A DNA stretch of 24,270 nt from an uncultured Collinsella sp. (GCA_900544235.1 UQUL01000028.1:1-24270), one strand, 5' to 3'. Shown: positions 1 through 7,706, numbered from the stretch's first letter. Notes: a model not told the origin generated them from the sequence alone. Numbers and translations are program-made.

Positions 1-18
1 CATGCGAACCTCCAGTCC

Positions 19-35
19 GGACCGCCCCGCGGTCC
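19..35. terminator. Small GC-rich hairpin at left edge
   Basis: A 7-bp stem, GGACCGC/GCGGTCC, closes a 3-nt loop and is followed on the plus strand by AACTTT. It could end a plus-strand gene lying to the left of the window, but the T run is poor. Weak call. Confidence 0.25.
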
Positions 36-64
36 AACTTTCTGTCCGCACCCCCTTACGAGCT

Positions 65-140
65 AAAAACGGGAGATTATCCACGCTCATTCAACAAGCG
101 TCCGAAAATCCACGCTCGTCCGTCCGATTTTCCACGCTTG
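65..140. repeat. Composite ATCCACGCTC repeat, copy A (half element)
   Basis: The block holds the right-hand core GGGAGATTATCCACGCTC (71-88), then GTCCGAAAATCCACGCTCG, then a third degenerate unit TTCCACGCTTG ending near 140. The order and wording match 1465-1541 almost base for base, so copies A and B are direct repeats on either side of the 166-1128 gene. The left arm of the palindrome is missing here. Confidence 0.8.
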
Positions 141-165
141 TGCAGCCAAACGCTCTGCAACTGCC

Positions 166-1128
166 TCAGCACGCACGCGGCACGCCGGCGACCTTGAGCT
201 TGCGATCGAACTTTGTCGGATCCCTTAGATCATCCCAGCACAAGCGCACGATCTTGCAGTTATCAAGCAGCGAAAGCCTCGACTCGCGCTGGCGCTCATC
301 GAACTGCGTCTTCGCGAGCTTGCCCTCCTCCGCCGCCTTCTCGCTTTTAACAAATCCGTCGAACTCCCCGATAATCAGCCGGTCGCCCACGCGCCACAAG
401 TAGTCGACGCGATACGGTCGTCCCGGCTCAACCGGGTCGAACAGCTCAACTTGCAACTCCGGCGTCTGCCAGCCGCGCTCGATCATCAGGGCACGCGCCT
501 TGGACTCGCCGCCGCTTTCCGACAGCCCATCGGCACATCGTGCAACCCTGCGCGCCGTCACAACACCGCGACGATTCAGGCCAAGCTTGTCGACAGTCTC
601 AACGAGATGCTCCTTCGACAAAAGTTGCTCATGGAGCGCCGAATCCGCGATGATCAGCCCCTCGACAAACGATGCATCGACCAAGCAATCCGTAATCGTT
701 TGATCGATATCGGTTACGGCGATATCCATCTGGGTGGCCCGTGTTTGACGAGCATAGCGATGACGAATGACCTGAGAGCCCGGCGTCGTCGATTGGGGCG
801 GCATCGCGGCGATATGGATGTGCGTCAAATTGGCATGCGAAACCGAAAGGCCATAGATAACAGCCGCCGTATAGGAGCAAAATGTCCAGTCGGGGTGCTT
901 TTGCGCAAGCGCCCGCACCCGATGCAGATAACGCTGCCGAAACTTGAGCTCGGACCAGTATTCCGGACGCGCATACAGCCCCGGCATGACCGCTTCGAGA
1001 CTTCCCGCCTCCGCCCGCCGCTGAATCTGCTTTGCCTCCGCCGCCGTGCGCGCGTACACGCAGCTCATCTGCTGTTCGCATGCTTTAATGTGACTTGCAA
1101 GCCTTTGATTCGCCGTCATGTTTCCCAT
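166..1128 (-). CDS. AbiEi-like N-terminal / DUF559-like nuclease-fold protein
   Basis: This 320-residue protein resembles the actinobacterial proteins annotated as type IV toxin-antitoxin AbiEi-family antitoxin domain proteins. The N-terminal half (about 1-180) has the look of an AbiEi-type region: an early helical segment, then PGLYAR and CSYTAAVIYGLS. The C-terminal third resembles DUF559/Vsr-like PD-(D/E)XK folds, with SGGES (E about 208), RVDYLW (D about 242) and GEFDGFVK (E about 255, K about 261). I chose the ATG at 1128 because GGGAGG lies 4 bases before it; an upstream GTG at 1191 lacks such a site and the ATG at 1119 is 13 bases away. No cognate AbiEii toxin gene is adjacent, so a toxin-antitoxin role is unsupported; a solitary nuclease or regulator is equally possible. 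The gene stands alone between two direct repeat copies, suggesting an inserted unit. Confidence 0.72.
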   Translation of the reverse strand: MGNMTANQRLASHIKACEQQMSCVYARTAAEAKQIQRRAEAGSLEAVMPGLYARPEYWSELKFRQRYLHRVRALAQKHPDWTFCSYTAAVIYGLSVSHANLTHIHIAAMPPQSTTPGSQVIRHRYARQTRATQMDIAVTDIDQTITDCLVDASFVEGLIIADSALHEQLLSKEHLVETVDKLGLNRRGVVTARRVARCADGLSESGGESKARALMIERGWQTPELQVELFDPVEPGRPYRVDYLWRVGDRLIIGEFDGFVKSEKAAEEGKLAKTQFDERQRESRLSLLDNCKIVRLCWDDLRDPTKFDRKLKVAGVPRAC

Positions 1129-1183
1129 GTCGCCTCCCAAATCTTGGAACGGCGCAAACGTACCAGACGGTTTCATGCGAAGT

Positions 1184-1215
1184 CTGACCAAATACCGTCC
1201 AGGCGCTGACCAAAT
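1184..1215. promoter_or_regulatory. Direct repeat upstream of the AbiEi-like gene
   Basis: CTGACCAAAT occurs at 1184-1193 and again at 1206-1215, a 22-bp period (about two helical turns), 56 bases upstream of the chosen start. AbiEi-type antitoxins often autoregulate by binding upstream repeats, so this is a candidate operator. The link is inference. Confidence 0.3.
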
Positions 1216-1425
1216 GCTTGACGGTTTTGGACGTTTTAGGCTGATGTCTTATATCTGCAGGTAGGGCGGTTGTCGAGAGGTCCCTGTCTCCACATTTTGA
1301 GGCCTTGGTCCATCGGATTATCAGAAAGAAAAACCCGTCGAGATTCAAGACTACGCCAAATGCGACTTTGCCTCTGCACGCACCGTCGCTTAGCCGAGCC
1401 ATCGGCATCTACATGCCTAAAAAAT

Positions 1426-1541
1426 GAGCGTGGATAATCTCCCGTTTTGAGCCTAGTTTCAAGCCAAAAGTGGGAGATTATCCACGCTCGATTTGTAAAT
1501 GTCCGAAAATCCACGCTCGTCCGTCCGGATATCCACGCTCG
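1426..1541. repeat. Composite ATCCACGCTC repeat, copy B (full element)
   Basis: Inverted arms sit at 1426-1449 and 1464-1489; the outer 18 bases, GAGCGTGGATAATCTCCC, are identical in both. A roughly 14-base loop lies between. Two further ATCCACGCTCG units follow, the first preceded by GTCCGAAA. The right part repeats copy A directly; the palindrome matches copy C at 7804-7867. Confidence 0.85.
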
Positions 1542-1571
1542 TCACGCCGCCGGCACAGCAACAGCCGTAGC

Positions 1572-2498
1572 CTAGTGCTCCTCGCCGGCGCGGGCTAGGT
1601 CGTAGGGCGTGGTCTGGTAGACGTAGTAGTTGAGCCAATTGGTGTAGAGCAGCTGAGCCTGGCTGCGCCAGACGTTGCGCGGCTCGGCGGTGGGGTCGTC
1701 ACCTGGGAAGTAATGCGCCGGCACTTCCGGGTTGAGTCCGCGCTTCACGTCGCGCTCGTACTCCAGACGCAGCGTGTCGGTATCGTACTCGGGATGGCCA
1801 AAGACAAAGAAGCGGCGGCTGTCGGTCGACTTGACGATGTACAGGCCCACCTCGTCGGACACGGCCACGACCTCGAGCTGCGGCTCGGCCTCCACGTCCT
1901 CGCGACGCACATCGGTGTTGCGTGAATGCACGGCATAAAAGCGGTCGTCAAAGCCGCGAACCAGCGGGCTTTGAGGCTTCACCAGATAATGCTCGAACAC
2001 GCCGCTCGCCTTTGCCGGCAGGTCGTGCTTCTGAATACCGTAGTGATGGTACAGGCCGGCCTGTGCGCCCCAACAAATGTGCAGCGTAGAGTGCACGTGC
2101 GTGGTGGACCAATCCATGATCTGGCAGAGTTCGGGCCAGTAGTCGACCTCCTCGAACGGCATCTGTTCCACCGGCGCGCCCGTGATGATCAGGCCGTCGT
2201 AGTGGATGTCGCGGATGTCGTCGAACGTGCGGTAGAACGTCTCCAGGTGGCCGGCGCTTACGTGCGTGGCCTCGTGCGTTTTGGTGCGCAGCAGGTCCAC
2301 CTCCACCTGCAGCGGCGTATTGGAGAGCTTGCGCATGATTTGCGTCTCGGTGGCGATCTTGGTGGGCATGAGGTTGAGGATGAGCACGCGCAGCGGACGG
2401 ATGTCCTGGTGCAGCGCACGGTACTCGGTCATGACAAAGATGTTCTCGCTCTCGAGCTGCGCGGCGGCAGGGAGGGCGTCGGGGATGCGAATGGGCAT
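1572..2498 (-). CDS. metA: Homoserine O-acetyltransferase (MetA family)
   Basis: MetA acylates the hydroxyl of L-homoserine, the first committed step of methionine synthesis, in the cytoplasm. The 308-residue length and residue numbering fit the family exactly: nucleophile Cys142 in ICWGAQAG, His235 and Glu237 in GHPEYD. Residue 111 is Glu (GAPVEQM). Known work on the family links Glu111 to acetyl-CoA and Gly111 (as in E. coli) to succinyl-CoA, so the donor here is probably acetyl-CoA despite the usual name homoserine O-succinyltransferase. AAGGAG lies 5-6 bases before the ATG. The gene is divergent from the dehydrogenase at 2710 and has no other methionine gene beside it. I saw no SAM riboswitch in the 211-base divergent gap. 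Confidence 0.95.
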   Translation of the reverse strand: MPIRIPDALPAAAQLESENIFVMTEYRALHQDIRPLRVLILNLMPTKIATETQIMRKLSNTPLQVEVDLLRTKTHEATHVSAGHLETFYRTFDDIRDIHYDGLIITGAPVEQMPFEEVDYWPELCQIMDWSTTHVHSTLHICWGAQAGLYHHYGIQKHDLPAKASGVFEHYLVKPQSPLVRGFDDRFYAVHSRNTDVRREDVEAEPQLEVVAVSDEVGLYIVKSTDSRRFFVFGHPEYDTDTLRLEYERDVKRGLNPEVPAHYFPGDDPTAEPRNVWRSQAQLLYTNWLNYYVYQTTPYDLARAGEEH

Positions 2499-2666
2499 GG
2501 ATGCTCCTTACGAGTCAGTTGCAGCTATGGTACAACGAGCGGCCCCATCCGCGCGAGCACATCGCTCAGCGATGCCGTCAGCGGCCCAAATCACTCCAAA
2601 AGTAGAGATTAAGGCATGTCCCGAAAATCTACGGCGCTTTAGTCTAGCAAAGTGGCAGCTGGACGC

Positions 2667-2672
2667 TACAAT
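2667..2672 (+). promoter_or_regulatory. Candidate -10 box of the dehydrogenase gene
   Basis: TACAAT lies 37 bases before the ATG at 2710, a normal 5' leader length. No good -35 box is visible 16-18 bases upstream. GAAAGGA precedes the start codon by 7 bases. Confidence 0.35.
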
Positions 2673-2709
2673 GGTTCGACGCGAAAAACTCGGCCGAAAG
2701 GATACATAT

Positions 2710-3687
2710 ATGTACCAGACGCGTAAGATCGGTGTGGTCGGCCAGGGCCACGTAGGAGCACATGTCGCCAACAGCCTGCTCATGCAGGGTATTGCCGATG
2801 AGCTGTACCTGTGCGATATCAACGAGGCCAAGGTGACGTCCGAGGTCCAGGACCTGCGCGACTCCCTTTCATTTGTCCCGTACAACACCAAGATCGTCAA
2901 CTGCTACGACCACTACGAGGAGCTGGCCTGCTGCGACGTCATCGTCAACGCCGCCGGCAAGGTCGCACTGGCCGCCGGCAACCGCGACGGCGAGCTGTTC
3001 TTTACCACCGACGCCGCCCGCACCTTTGCCAAGCGCATCGTCGACGCCGGCTTCGACGGCATCTTTGTGAGCATCTCCAACCCCTGCGACGTCGTGTGCA
3101 CCGAGCTGTGGCACCTGACCGGCTACGATCCCAAGAAGATCATCGGCTCGGGCTGCGGCCTGGATTCCGCCCGCCTGCGCACCGAGATCTCCAAGAAGGT
3201 CGGCGTGAGCCCCAAGTCCATTGACGCCTACATGATCGGCGAGCACGGCTTTAGCCAGCTGGCCGCCTTTAAGGCCGCGACCATCGCCGGCAAGAGCCTC
3301 AACGAGCTTCAGGCCGAGAACCCCGACAAGTACGCCTTTGACCACATGGAGGTCGAGGAGCTCGCGCGCAAGGGCGGCTATGTGACCTACCAGGGCAAGC
3401 AGTGCACCGAGTACGCCGTCGCCAACTCCGCCGCGCGCGTCTGCGCCGCCGTGCTGCACAACGAGCACGCCGGGCTTTCCGCCTCCACGCTCATGACCGG
3501 CCAGTATGGCGAGGAGGGCATCTTCACCTCCCTGCCGTGCGTGATCGGTGCCGAGGGCGTCGAGGAGGTCTACACGCTCGACCTGTCCGAGTACGAGCTC
3601 GAGGGCTTCCACAAGAGCTGCCAGCACATCCGCGACAACATCGCCCAGCTCGACTGGTGGGACGCCGAGGCCTACGACGCCAAGTAG
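2710..3687 (+). CDS. L-lactate / L-2-hydroxyisocaproate dehydrogenase family protein
   Basis: This is an NAD-dependent L-2-hydroxyacid dehydrogenase of the LDH/MDH superfamily, 325 residues. Visible features are the Rossmann motif GQGHVG (11-16), Asp36 ending strand 2 (NAD rather than NADP), NPCDV (Asn124), the catalytic pair Asp152 with Arg155 in GLDSARLR, and His179 in GEHGFSQ. The active-site loop (about 80-96, AAGKVALAAGNRDGE) is unlike the usual AGxxRKPGxTR of lactate or malate dehydrogenase and recalls L-2-hydroxyisocaproate dehydrogenases, so the substrate may be a larger 2-oxoacid than pyruvate. I chose the ATG at 2710 because of its ribosome site; the open frame runs 148 codons further upstream but crosses the metA start. 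It is monocistronic, followed by a strong terminator. Confidence 0.85.
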   Translation: MYQTRKIGVVGQGHVGAHVANSLLMQGIADELYLCDINEAKVTSEVQDLRDSLSFVPYNTKIVNCYDHYEELACCDVIVNAAGKVALAAGNRDGELFFTTDAARTFAKRIVDAGFDGIFVSISNPCDVVCTELWHLTGYDPKKIIGSGCGLDSARLRTEISKKVGVSPKSIDAYMIGEHGFSQLAAFKAATIAGKSLNELQAENPDKYAFDHMEVEELARKGGYVTYQGKQCTEYAVANSAARVCAAVLHNEHAGLSASTLMTGQYGEEGIFTSLPCVIGAEGVEEVYTLDLSEYELEGFHKSCQHIRDNIAQLDWWDAEAYDAK

Positions 3688-3730
3688 TCCGCCGCTTGAT
3701 GCGACGCCTTGCTCATACGGACGCAATGCA

Positions 3731-3772
3731 AAGCGGGCCGCGCCGGAAACCCACCGGCGCGGCCCGCTTTTT
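3731..3772. terminator. Strong terminator between convergent genes
   Basis: A 16-bp perfect stem, AAGCGGGCCGCGCCGG with its complement at 3754-3769, closes a 7-base loop and is followed by T residues on the plus strand. It ends the dehydrogenase gene and may also act, less well, on the minus-strand SIS gene that stops at 3822. Confidence 0.9.
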
Positions 3773-3821
3773 GACTCACACGACACACTTGCGAATCGAA
3801 GGTGAATGCTTTTCCCGTTAC

Positions 3822-4790
3822 CTAGTACTGTTCGATGCCCATGTAGCGACGAACCTCGGGGCTGTGGTCGAACACCTTGCCGCGCGCGGCGCGCAGCTCG
3901 CAGCTCATGTTGTAGAAGAAGATCGGCTCCAGGTACGAACGCACGCTGGCGGGCACCTCGCCCACGCCGTACTCGAGCGCGTCGAGTACCATGATCGTGT
4001 CGGTGTGCGTGTTGAGGAACGCCAGCGCTCGCTCCTCCATGGGGCGGCACTCGCCCGATCCAAGCTGCACAAAGTAGAACACGCCGGGCTCGGTGGCCTC
4101 GAAGGGACCGTGGAAGTACTCGCCGGAGTGGATGTAGCAGCAGTGCTGCCACTGCATCTCCATGAGCGAACAGATGGCCATGGCGTAGGTCTGGCTAAAG
4201 TTGGGGCCGGAGCCCAGGATATAGAAAAACTCGTGCTGCTGGCAGAGCTCGGCAAAGCGGGCGCCCAGCTCGGCGTTGACCTTCTCGCGGGCGGCGGGCA
4301 GCAGCGCATCCATCCGCTTGAGGCCCTCGTACATGTCGGCGAGTGCCTCGTAGCCTTCCTGCTGGTCGAGCAGCTCGGCGGCGATCAGAGCGCCGATACC
4401 CTGCGGGACCTCGGCCTGCGGCACGCCTTCGCCCCACGGATAGACCCAGGTGGTCCACTTGCCGTTATCGATCTTGGAGCCCTCGCAGTCGGTCATGGCC
4501 ACGACCTCGGCACCGGCTGCCAGCGCCATCTCGCAGCCGTCGACGACCTCCTGCGTGTTGCCACTGTGGCTGCAGGCGATGACGAGTGACTTCTCGCCAA
4601 GACTCTTGGGGGCCATCAGGCAAAACTCACGCGCCGTGTAGACCGTCGAGGTAAACGTGGTGGCCTCGCGCTTGAGCAGTTCGTTAGCCGGCATCAGGTC
4701 GATCATCGAACCGCCGCAGGCGATCCAAAAGACGTTCTCGACCTTGCCCTTGCGCTCGATAATTTCCTGAATCAGATCATGTGCGTTCAT
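3822..4790 (-). CDS. SIS-domain sugar-phosphate deglycase 1 (FrlB/GfrE-F-like)
   Basis: This 322-residue protein has two SIS domains and resembles deglycases that cleave phosphorylated Amadori compounds (fructoselysine- or glucoselysine-6-phosphate) to hexose-6-phosphate and free amine. The first domain holds ACGGSM (25-29) and the phosphate loop SHSGNTQE (74-81); the second holds ILGSGPNFSQ. Glu211 (LMEMQW) and His227 (GEYFHGPFE) are 16 residues apart, the same spacing as E488/H504 in the GlmS isomerase domain. There is no glutaminase domain, which rules out GlmS itself. AAGGAGG precedes the ATG. No transporter is adjacent; gntR1 lies 144 bases upstream on the same strand, and GTTCTAT direct repeats sit in that gap. 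It is a paralogue of the SIS genes at 11080 and 16412. The exact substrate cannot be read from the sequence. Confidence 0.85.
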   Translation of the reverse strand: MNAHDLIQEIIERKGKVENVFWIACGGSMIDLMPANELLKREATTFTSTVYTAREFCLMAPKSLGEKSLVIACSHSGNTQEVVDGCEMALAAGAEVVAMTDCEGSKIDNGKWTTWVYPWGEGVPQAEVPQGIGALIAAELLDQQEGYEALADMYEGLKRMDALLPAAREKVNAELGARFAELCQQHEFFYILGSGPNFSQTYAMAICSLMEMQWQHCCYIHSGEYFHGPFEATEPGVFYFVQLGSGECRPMEERALAFLNTHTDTIMVLDALEYGVGEVPASVRSYLEPIFFYNMSCELRAARGKVFDHSPEVRRYMGIEQY

Positions 4791-4846
4791 GCTGATGCTC
4801 CTCCTTGTGTGGCGGCTTTTGGCGACGATTGCTCGTACCTGTTGTC

Positions 4847-4863
4847 GTTCTATGTTGTTCTAT
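4847..4863. promoter_or_regulatory. Candidate operator and promoter of SIS 1 (site 1)
   Basis: GTTCTAT occurs at 4847-4853 and 4857-4863, a 10-bp period. On the coding strand the site reads ATAGAAC-AAC-ATAGAAC and directly overlaps a TATATA -10-like box at about 4863-4868, so a bound protein would block initiation. The neighbour gntR1 is the obvious candidate ligand. Confidence 0.55.
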
Positions 4864-4908
4864 ATATACCACGCAAGCAGGCACGGCGGAAGCCACTGCG
4901 GCAAATTT

Positions 4909-4925
4909 GTTCTATATTGTTCTAT
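4909..4925. promoter_or_regulatory. Candidate operator of SIS 1 (site 2)
   Basis: GTTCTAT occurs at 4909-4915 and 4919-4925 with the same 10-bp period and the same ATT/GTT spacer style as site 1. The two sites are 62 bp apart. Site 2 ends 10 bases beyond the gntR1 stop codon, so it belongs to the SIS gene rather than to the regulator's own promoter. Confidence 0.5.
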
Positions 4926-4934
4926 CTGTGGACG

Positions 4935-5690
4935 TTAGATGTCGAATACGTAGCGCGAGCCCACAATCTTTTGGCGTCCGAGCAGCAGGGGCCGCTCATC
5001 CTCATCGGTAAAGTACGCCTCCATATAGAAGAGCGGTTCGCCGACCGGCACCTCCAGCAGCGAGGCCGCCTGAACATCGGCAAGCGCAATCTCCACGGTA
5101 CAAGGGTCGGACTTGAGCGGTGCGCGGCCCGAATGCTCGGCAACGAGCGCAAAGATTGAGTTATCGGCGAGATCCTCGTCGGCAAGCGTCTGCAGGTAGG
5201 GATGGTCAGCCAGCACAAAAGCGTTGTTCTCGAGCATGACGGGCACGTCATCTGCCGTGCGCACGCGCTCGACAACGATGAGCTCGCAGCCGGGTTCCAC
5301 GCCAAAAAACGCCGCGTCCTCGCGCGTCGCCGCAACCACCGTGCGCGACACCAGGCGTGCTCCGGCCACCATGTCGTTGGCGGCGCAACCCTCGGAAAAA
5401 CTCTGAACGTCGCCTTTCTGGACAATCTTGCGCTTGAGCTTGGGCGCGCACACAAACGTGCCCCTCCCCTGCTGGCGGTTGAGATATCCCGCGCGCGACA
5501 GCTCCTCGATGGCGCGGCGCACGGTAATGCGCCCCACGCCGTAGGACTTCGCAAGCTCCATCTCGGAAGGAATGCGCGAGCCGGCAGGGTACACACCACG
5601 CGCGATCTCGCCCTTTAGGTCGTCCATGACCTGCTGGTACAGCGGCACGGCGGACACCTCAGTACGCTCGGTTTTATCGTCGAATGCCAT
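4935..5690 (-). CDS. GntR-family transcription regulator with UTRA domain (1)
   Basis: The 251-residue protein has an N-terminal winged helix (about 15-80: IPSEMELAKSYGVGRITVRRA is the helix-turn-helix region and GRGTFV the wing) and a UTRA ligand domain (about 95-250). UTRA regulators of the HutC/FrlR type sense small metabolites, often sugar phosphates of the pathway they control. The ATG lies 2 bases beyond the recQ stop codon with GGAG 7 bases before it, so it is probably co-transcribed and translationally coupled with recQ. Its likely target is SIS 1 downstream. It is closely similar to gntR2 at 7989 (shared RITVRRA, QQGRGTFV and C-terminal VGSRYV), pointing to a duplication. Confidence 0.9.
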   Translation of the reverse strand: MAFDDKTERTEVSAVPLYQQVMDDLKGEIARGVYPAGSRIPSEMELAKSYGVGRITVRRAIEELSRAGYLNRQQGRGTFVCAPKLKRKIVQKGDVQSFSEGCAANDMVAGARLVSRTVVAATREDAAFFGVEPGCELIVVERVRTADDVPVMLENNAFVLADHPYLQTLADEDLADNSIFALVAEHSGRAPLKSDPCTVEIALADVQAASLLEVPVGEPLFYMEAYFTDEDERPLLLGRQKIVGSRYVFDI

Positions 5691-5692
5691 CG

Positions 5693-7675
5693 TTACGCTC
5701 CATCCCGTGTATGCTCGGACTCAAACTCTTCAATCGCCGCCATAAACTGCTCGCCAAAGGCATCGGCCTTTTTCTCGCCAATGCCGTTAACCTGGATAAG
5801 CTCGTCGCGCGTCTGCGGGCGCAGGCGGCACAGACCGCGCAGGGCCTTGTCGGAGAAGACCATGTACGGTGCCATCTCCAGCTCGGTCGAGATCTCCTTG
5901 CGCAGGGCGCGCAGGCGTTCGAACAGCTCGGCATCGTCGCCCACGCGCGGGCGCTGATCCAGCTCGGCCTCCTCGCGCAGCAGATCCACCGCACGGCGGG
6001 CGCGGGCCGAGGCCTTGCGCTTGGACGCGCGACGCTTAACGGTAAAGGCAAACGCCTCGTCCTCGACCTCGCCGGCGCGCGGGCCCAGCCCCACGACCGG
6101 GTACTGCCCCTGCGAGGTGGCAAAATAACCGCGGCCGCACAGCTGGCCGATGATGTCCTTGATGCGCCCGACCGATTCGCTCGACAGCTCACCGTAGCCG
6201 CGGTCCTCGTCCAGATGCATCTGGCGAATGCGCTCGGTGTTGCCGCCGTGGAGCACGTCGGCGATGAGCGACTTGCCAAAGCGCATGGGTCGCGTGGCCA
6301 CATAGCGCACAGCGGCGCGGGCCATATCGGTGACGTCCTCGACCTCGAACTGCGTGAGGCAGTTGCTGCAGTTGCCGCAGCCCTCGGCCTCGTCCGTGGC
6401 GGTGGCGCCCGCACCAGCCGCGGCAGCATGCTCGGCCGCGGCCTCGTCGCCAAAGTAGCGCAACATATATTCGCGCAGGCAGCCGGTGGTATTGCAATAG
6501 CCCTCCATCTGGCTGAGCAGACGATATCGATTCTGGAGCGCCCACGCGCGCTGCTCGTCGTCAAGCGCCTCATCGGCGGCATCGCCGCGGTCGATTAAAA
6601 AGCGGCGCATGCGAAAATCGTTACCGTTCCACAGCAAGTGGCAGCTTGCCGGGTCGCCATCGCGACCGGCGCGACCTGCCTCTTGGTAGTAGGCCTCGAT
6701 GCTCTCGGGCACGTTGTTATGAATCACGTAGCGCACGTTGGGCTTGTCGATACCCATGCCAAAGGCATTGGTGGCAACCATCACCTGAATATCGTCGTCG
6801 ATAAAGGCGCGCTGGCTTTGACGACGGGCGTCGTTGCCCATGCCGGCATGGTAGCGGCCAACGCGAATGCCGCTGGGGCCCAGCGCCCCGGCAAGCTCGC
6901 CCGCCAGCGCATCGACCGTCTTACGGGTCGAGCAATACACGATGCCGCTCTCGCCCGAATGCGCAATCACATAGTCGCGCACCCAGGCGGTCTTGGCCTT
7001 GTCGCCCATCTCCTCGCAACCAAAGTAGAGGTTCTTGCGATCGAAGCCCGTCACCACCGTCGCGGGGTTTTGCAGGCCGAGCATCTGCTGAATGTCCGCG
7101 CGCACACGCTCGGTCGCCGTAGCGGTAAAGGCTGCCACGATAGGGCGCTGCGGCAGGGAATCGATGAACTCGCGAATCTGCAGGTAGGCGGGGCGGAAAT
7201 CCTGGCCCCATTGGCTCACGCAGTGGGCCTCGTCAATGGCCACGAGCGGCACGCCAATGCCGCCGTCCGCCGCGGCCTCCTGCGCAAAGGCCAAAAAACG
7301 CGGCTCAAGCAAGCGCTCGGGCGCCACGTACATAAGCTGATAGCGGCCCTCGCGCGCCCGCTTGAGCACGGTGTTTTGCTGGGCCGGGGTAAGGCTAGAG
7401 TTGAGATAGCTGGGTCGCGCACCCGCCGCGAGCAACGCACGGGTCTGGTCCTCCATAAGCGACAGCAGCGGACTCACCACAAAGGTGATGCCGGGCAGCA
7501 TGAGCGCGGGCACCTGGTAGCAAATGGACTTGCCGGCGCCCGTGGGCATAACACCCAACGCATCGCGACCGGCAAGGATCGCATCGACCATGCGGTCCTG
7601 TCCCGGGCGAAACGAGGTGTAGCCAAAATGGGCGCCGAGCGTGTCGAGCGCCATCTGCTGCATGCTATCGGTCAT
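5693..7675 (-). CDS. recQ: ATP-dependent DNA helicase RecQ
   Basis: RecQ unwinds DNA 3' to 5' in recombination and fork repair. The 660-residue protein shows Walker A MPTGAGKS (43-50), the DEAH box at 148-151 followed by the aromatic-rich loop CVSQWGQDFRP, helicase motif VI in EAYYQEAGRAGRDG, a zinc-binding set (CNTTGCL followed by CGNCSNC) of the RQC region, and a C-terminal HRDC-like domain ending VNGIGEKKADAFGEQF. The ATG at 7675 has AGGAAA upstream. An A/T-rich stretch is absent; GC is like its neighbours. It sits between two GntR regulators without a functional link to them, and gntR1 follows after 2 bases. Confidence 0.96.
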   Translation of the reverse strand: MTDSMQQMALDTLGAHFGYTSFRPGQDRMVDAILAGRDALGVMPTGAGKSICYQVPALMLPGITFVVSPLLSLMEDQTRALLAAGARPSYLNSSLTPAQQNTVLKRAREGRYQLMYVAPERLLEPRFLAFAQEAAADGGIGVPLVAIDEAHCVSQWGQDFRPAYLQIREFIDSLPQRPIVAAFTATATERVRADIQQMLGLQNPATVVTGFDRKNLYFGCEEMGDKAKTAWVRDYVIAHSGESGIVYCSTRKTVDALAGELAGALGPSGIRVGRYHAGMGNDARRQSQRAFIDDDIQVMVATNAFGMGIDKPNVRYVIHNNVPESIEAYYQEAGRAGRDGDPASCHLLWNGNDFRMRRFLIDRGDAADEALDDEQRAWALQNRYRLLSQMEGYCNTTGCLREYMLRYFGDEAAAEHAAAAGAGATATDEAEGCGNCSNCLTQFEVEDVTDMARAAVRYVATRPMRFGKSLIADVLHGGNTERIRQMHLDEDRGYGELSSESVGRIKDIIGQLCGRGYFATSQGQYPVVGLGPRAGEVEDEAFAFTVKRRASKRKASARARRAVDLLREEAELDQRPRVGDDAELFERLRALRKEISTELEMAPYMVFSDKALRGLCRLRPQTRDELIQVNGIGEKKADAFGEQFMAAIEEFESEHTRDGA

Positions 7676-7706
7676 GGTTTCCTAACGTTCAAGTCATCTG
7701 CCGCCG

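Larger units (their letters stand above)
1129..1571. other. Gene-free stretch with direct repeat and repeat copy B
   Basis: Between the AbiEi-like gene and metA I see the CTGACCAAAT direct repeat, about 200 bases with no feature I can name, and the composite repeat at 1426-1541. Open frames here on the minus strand (1085-1408, 1236-1514) have no ribosome site or recognisable protein features. Confidence 0.5.

Noticed and set aside
65..140. ATCCACGCTC units as a CRISPR array
   Set aside because: Units are 10-20 bases, unevenly spaced, occur in inverted pairs, and no cas gene is present.
166..1128. Complete AbiE toxin-antitoxin pair
   Set aside because: No AbiEii-type nucleotidyltransferase gene lies on either side within the window; only repeats and metA are present.
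1085..1514. Minus-strand open frames between metA and the AbiEi-like gene
   Set aside because: No ribosome site and no recognisable protein character; one overlaps the start of the AbiEi-like gene and both run over repeat DNA or its edge.
2266..2709. Upstream extension of the dehydrogenase over the metA start
   Set aside because: The Rossmann fold begins right after the ATG at 2710, which has its own ribosome site; the extension is antisense to metA.
2499..2709. SAM riboswitch or T-box before metA
   Set aside because: No matching conserved core or long helices found by eye in the 211-base divergent gap. A covariance search would settle it.
2869..4152. Long open frames opposite real genes (for example 2869-4152 minus, 13024-13938 plus, 11122-12159 plus, 16457-17431 plus)
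   Set aside because: They mirror the dehydrogenase, EIIC, SIS 2 and SIS 3 genes, are low in complexity (Ala/Arg/His-rich), lack ribosome sites and arise from high-GC third-position bias.
3822..4790. SIS proteins as GlmS (glucosamine-6-phosphate synthase)
   Set aside because: All three lack the N-terminal glutaminase domain and are about 320-330 residues, the length of FrlB-type deglycases.
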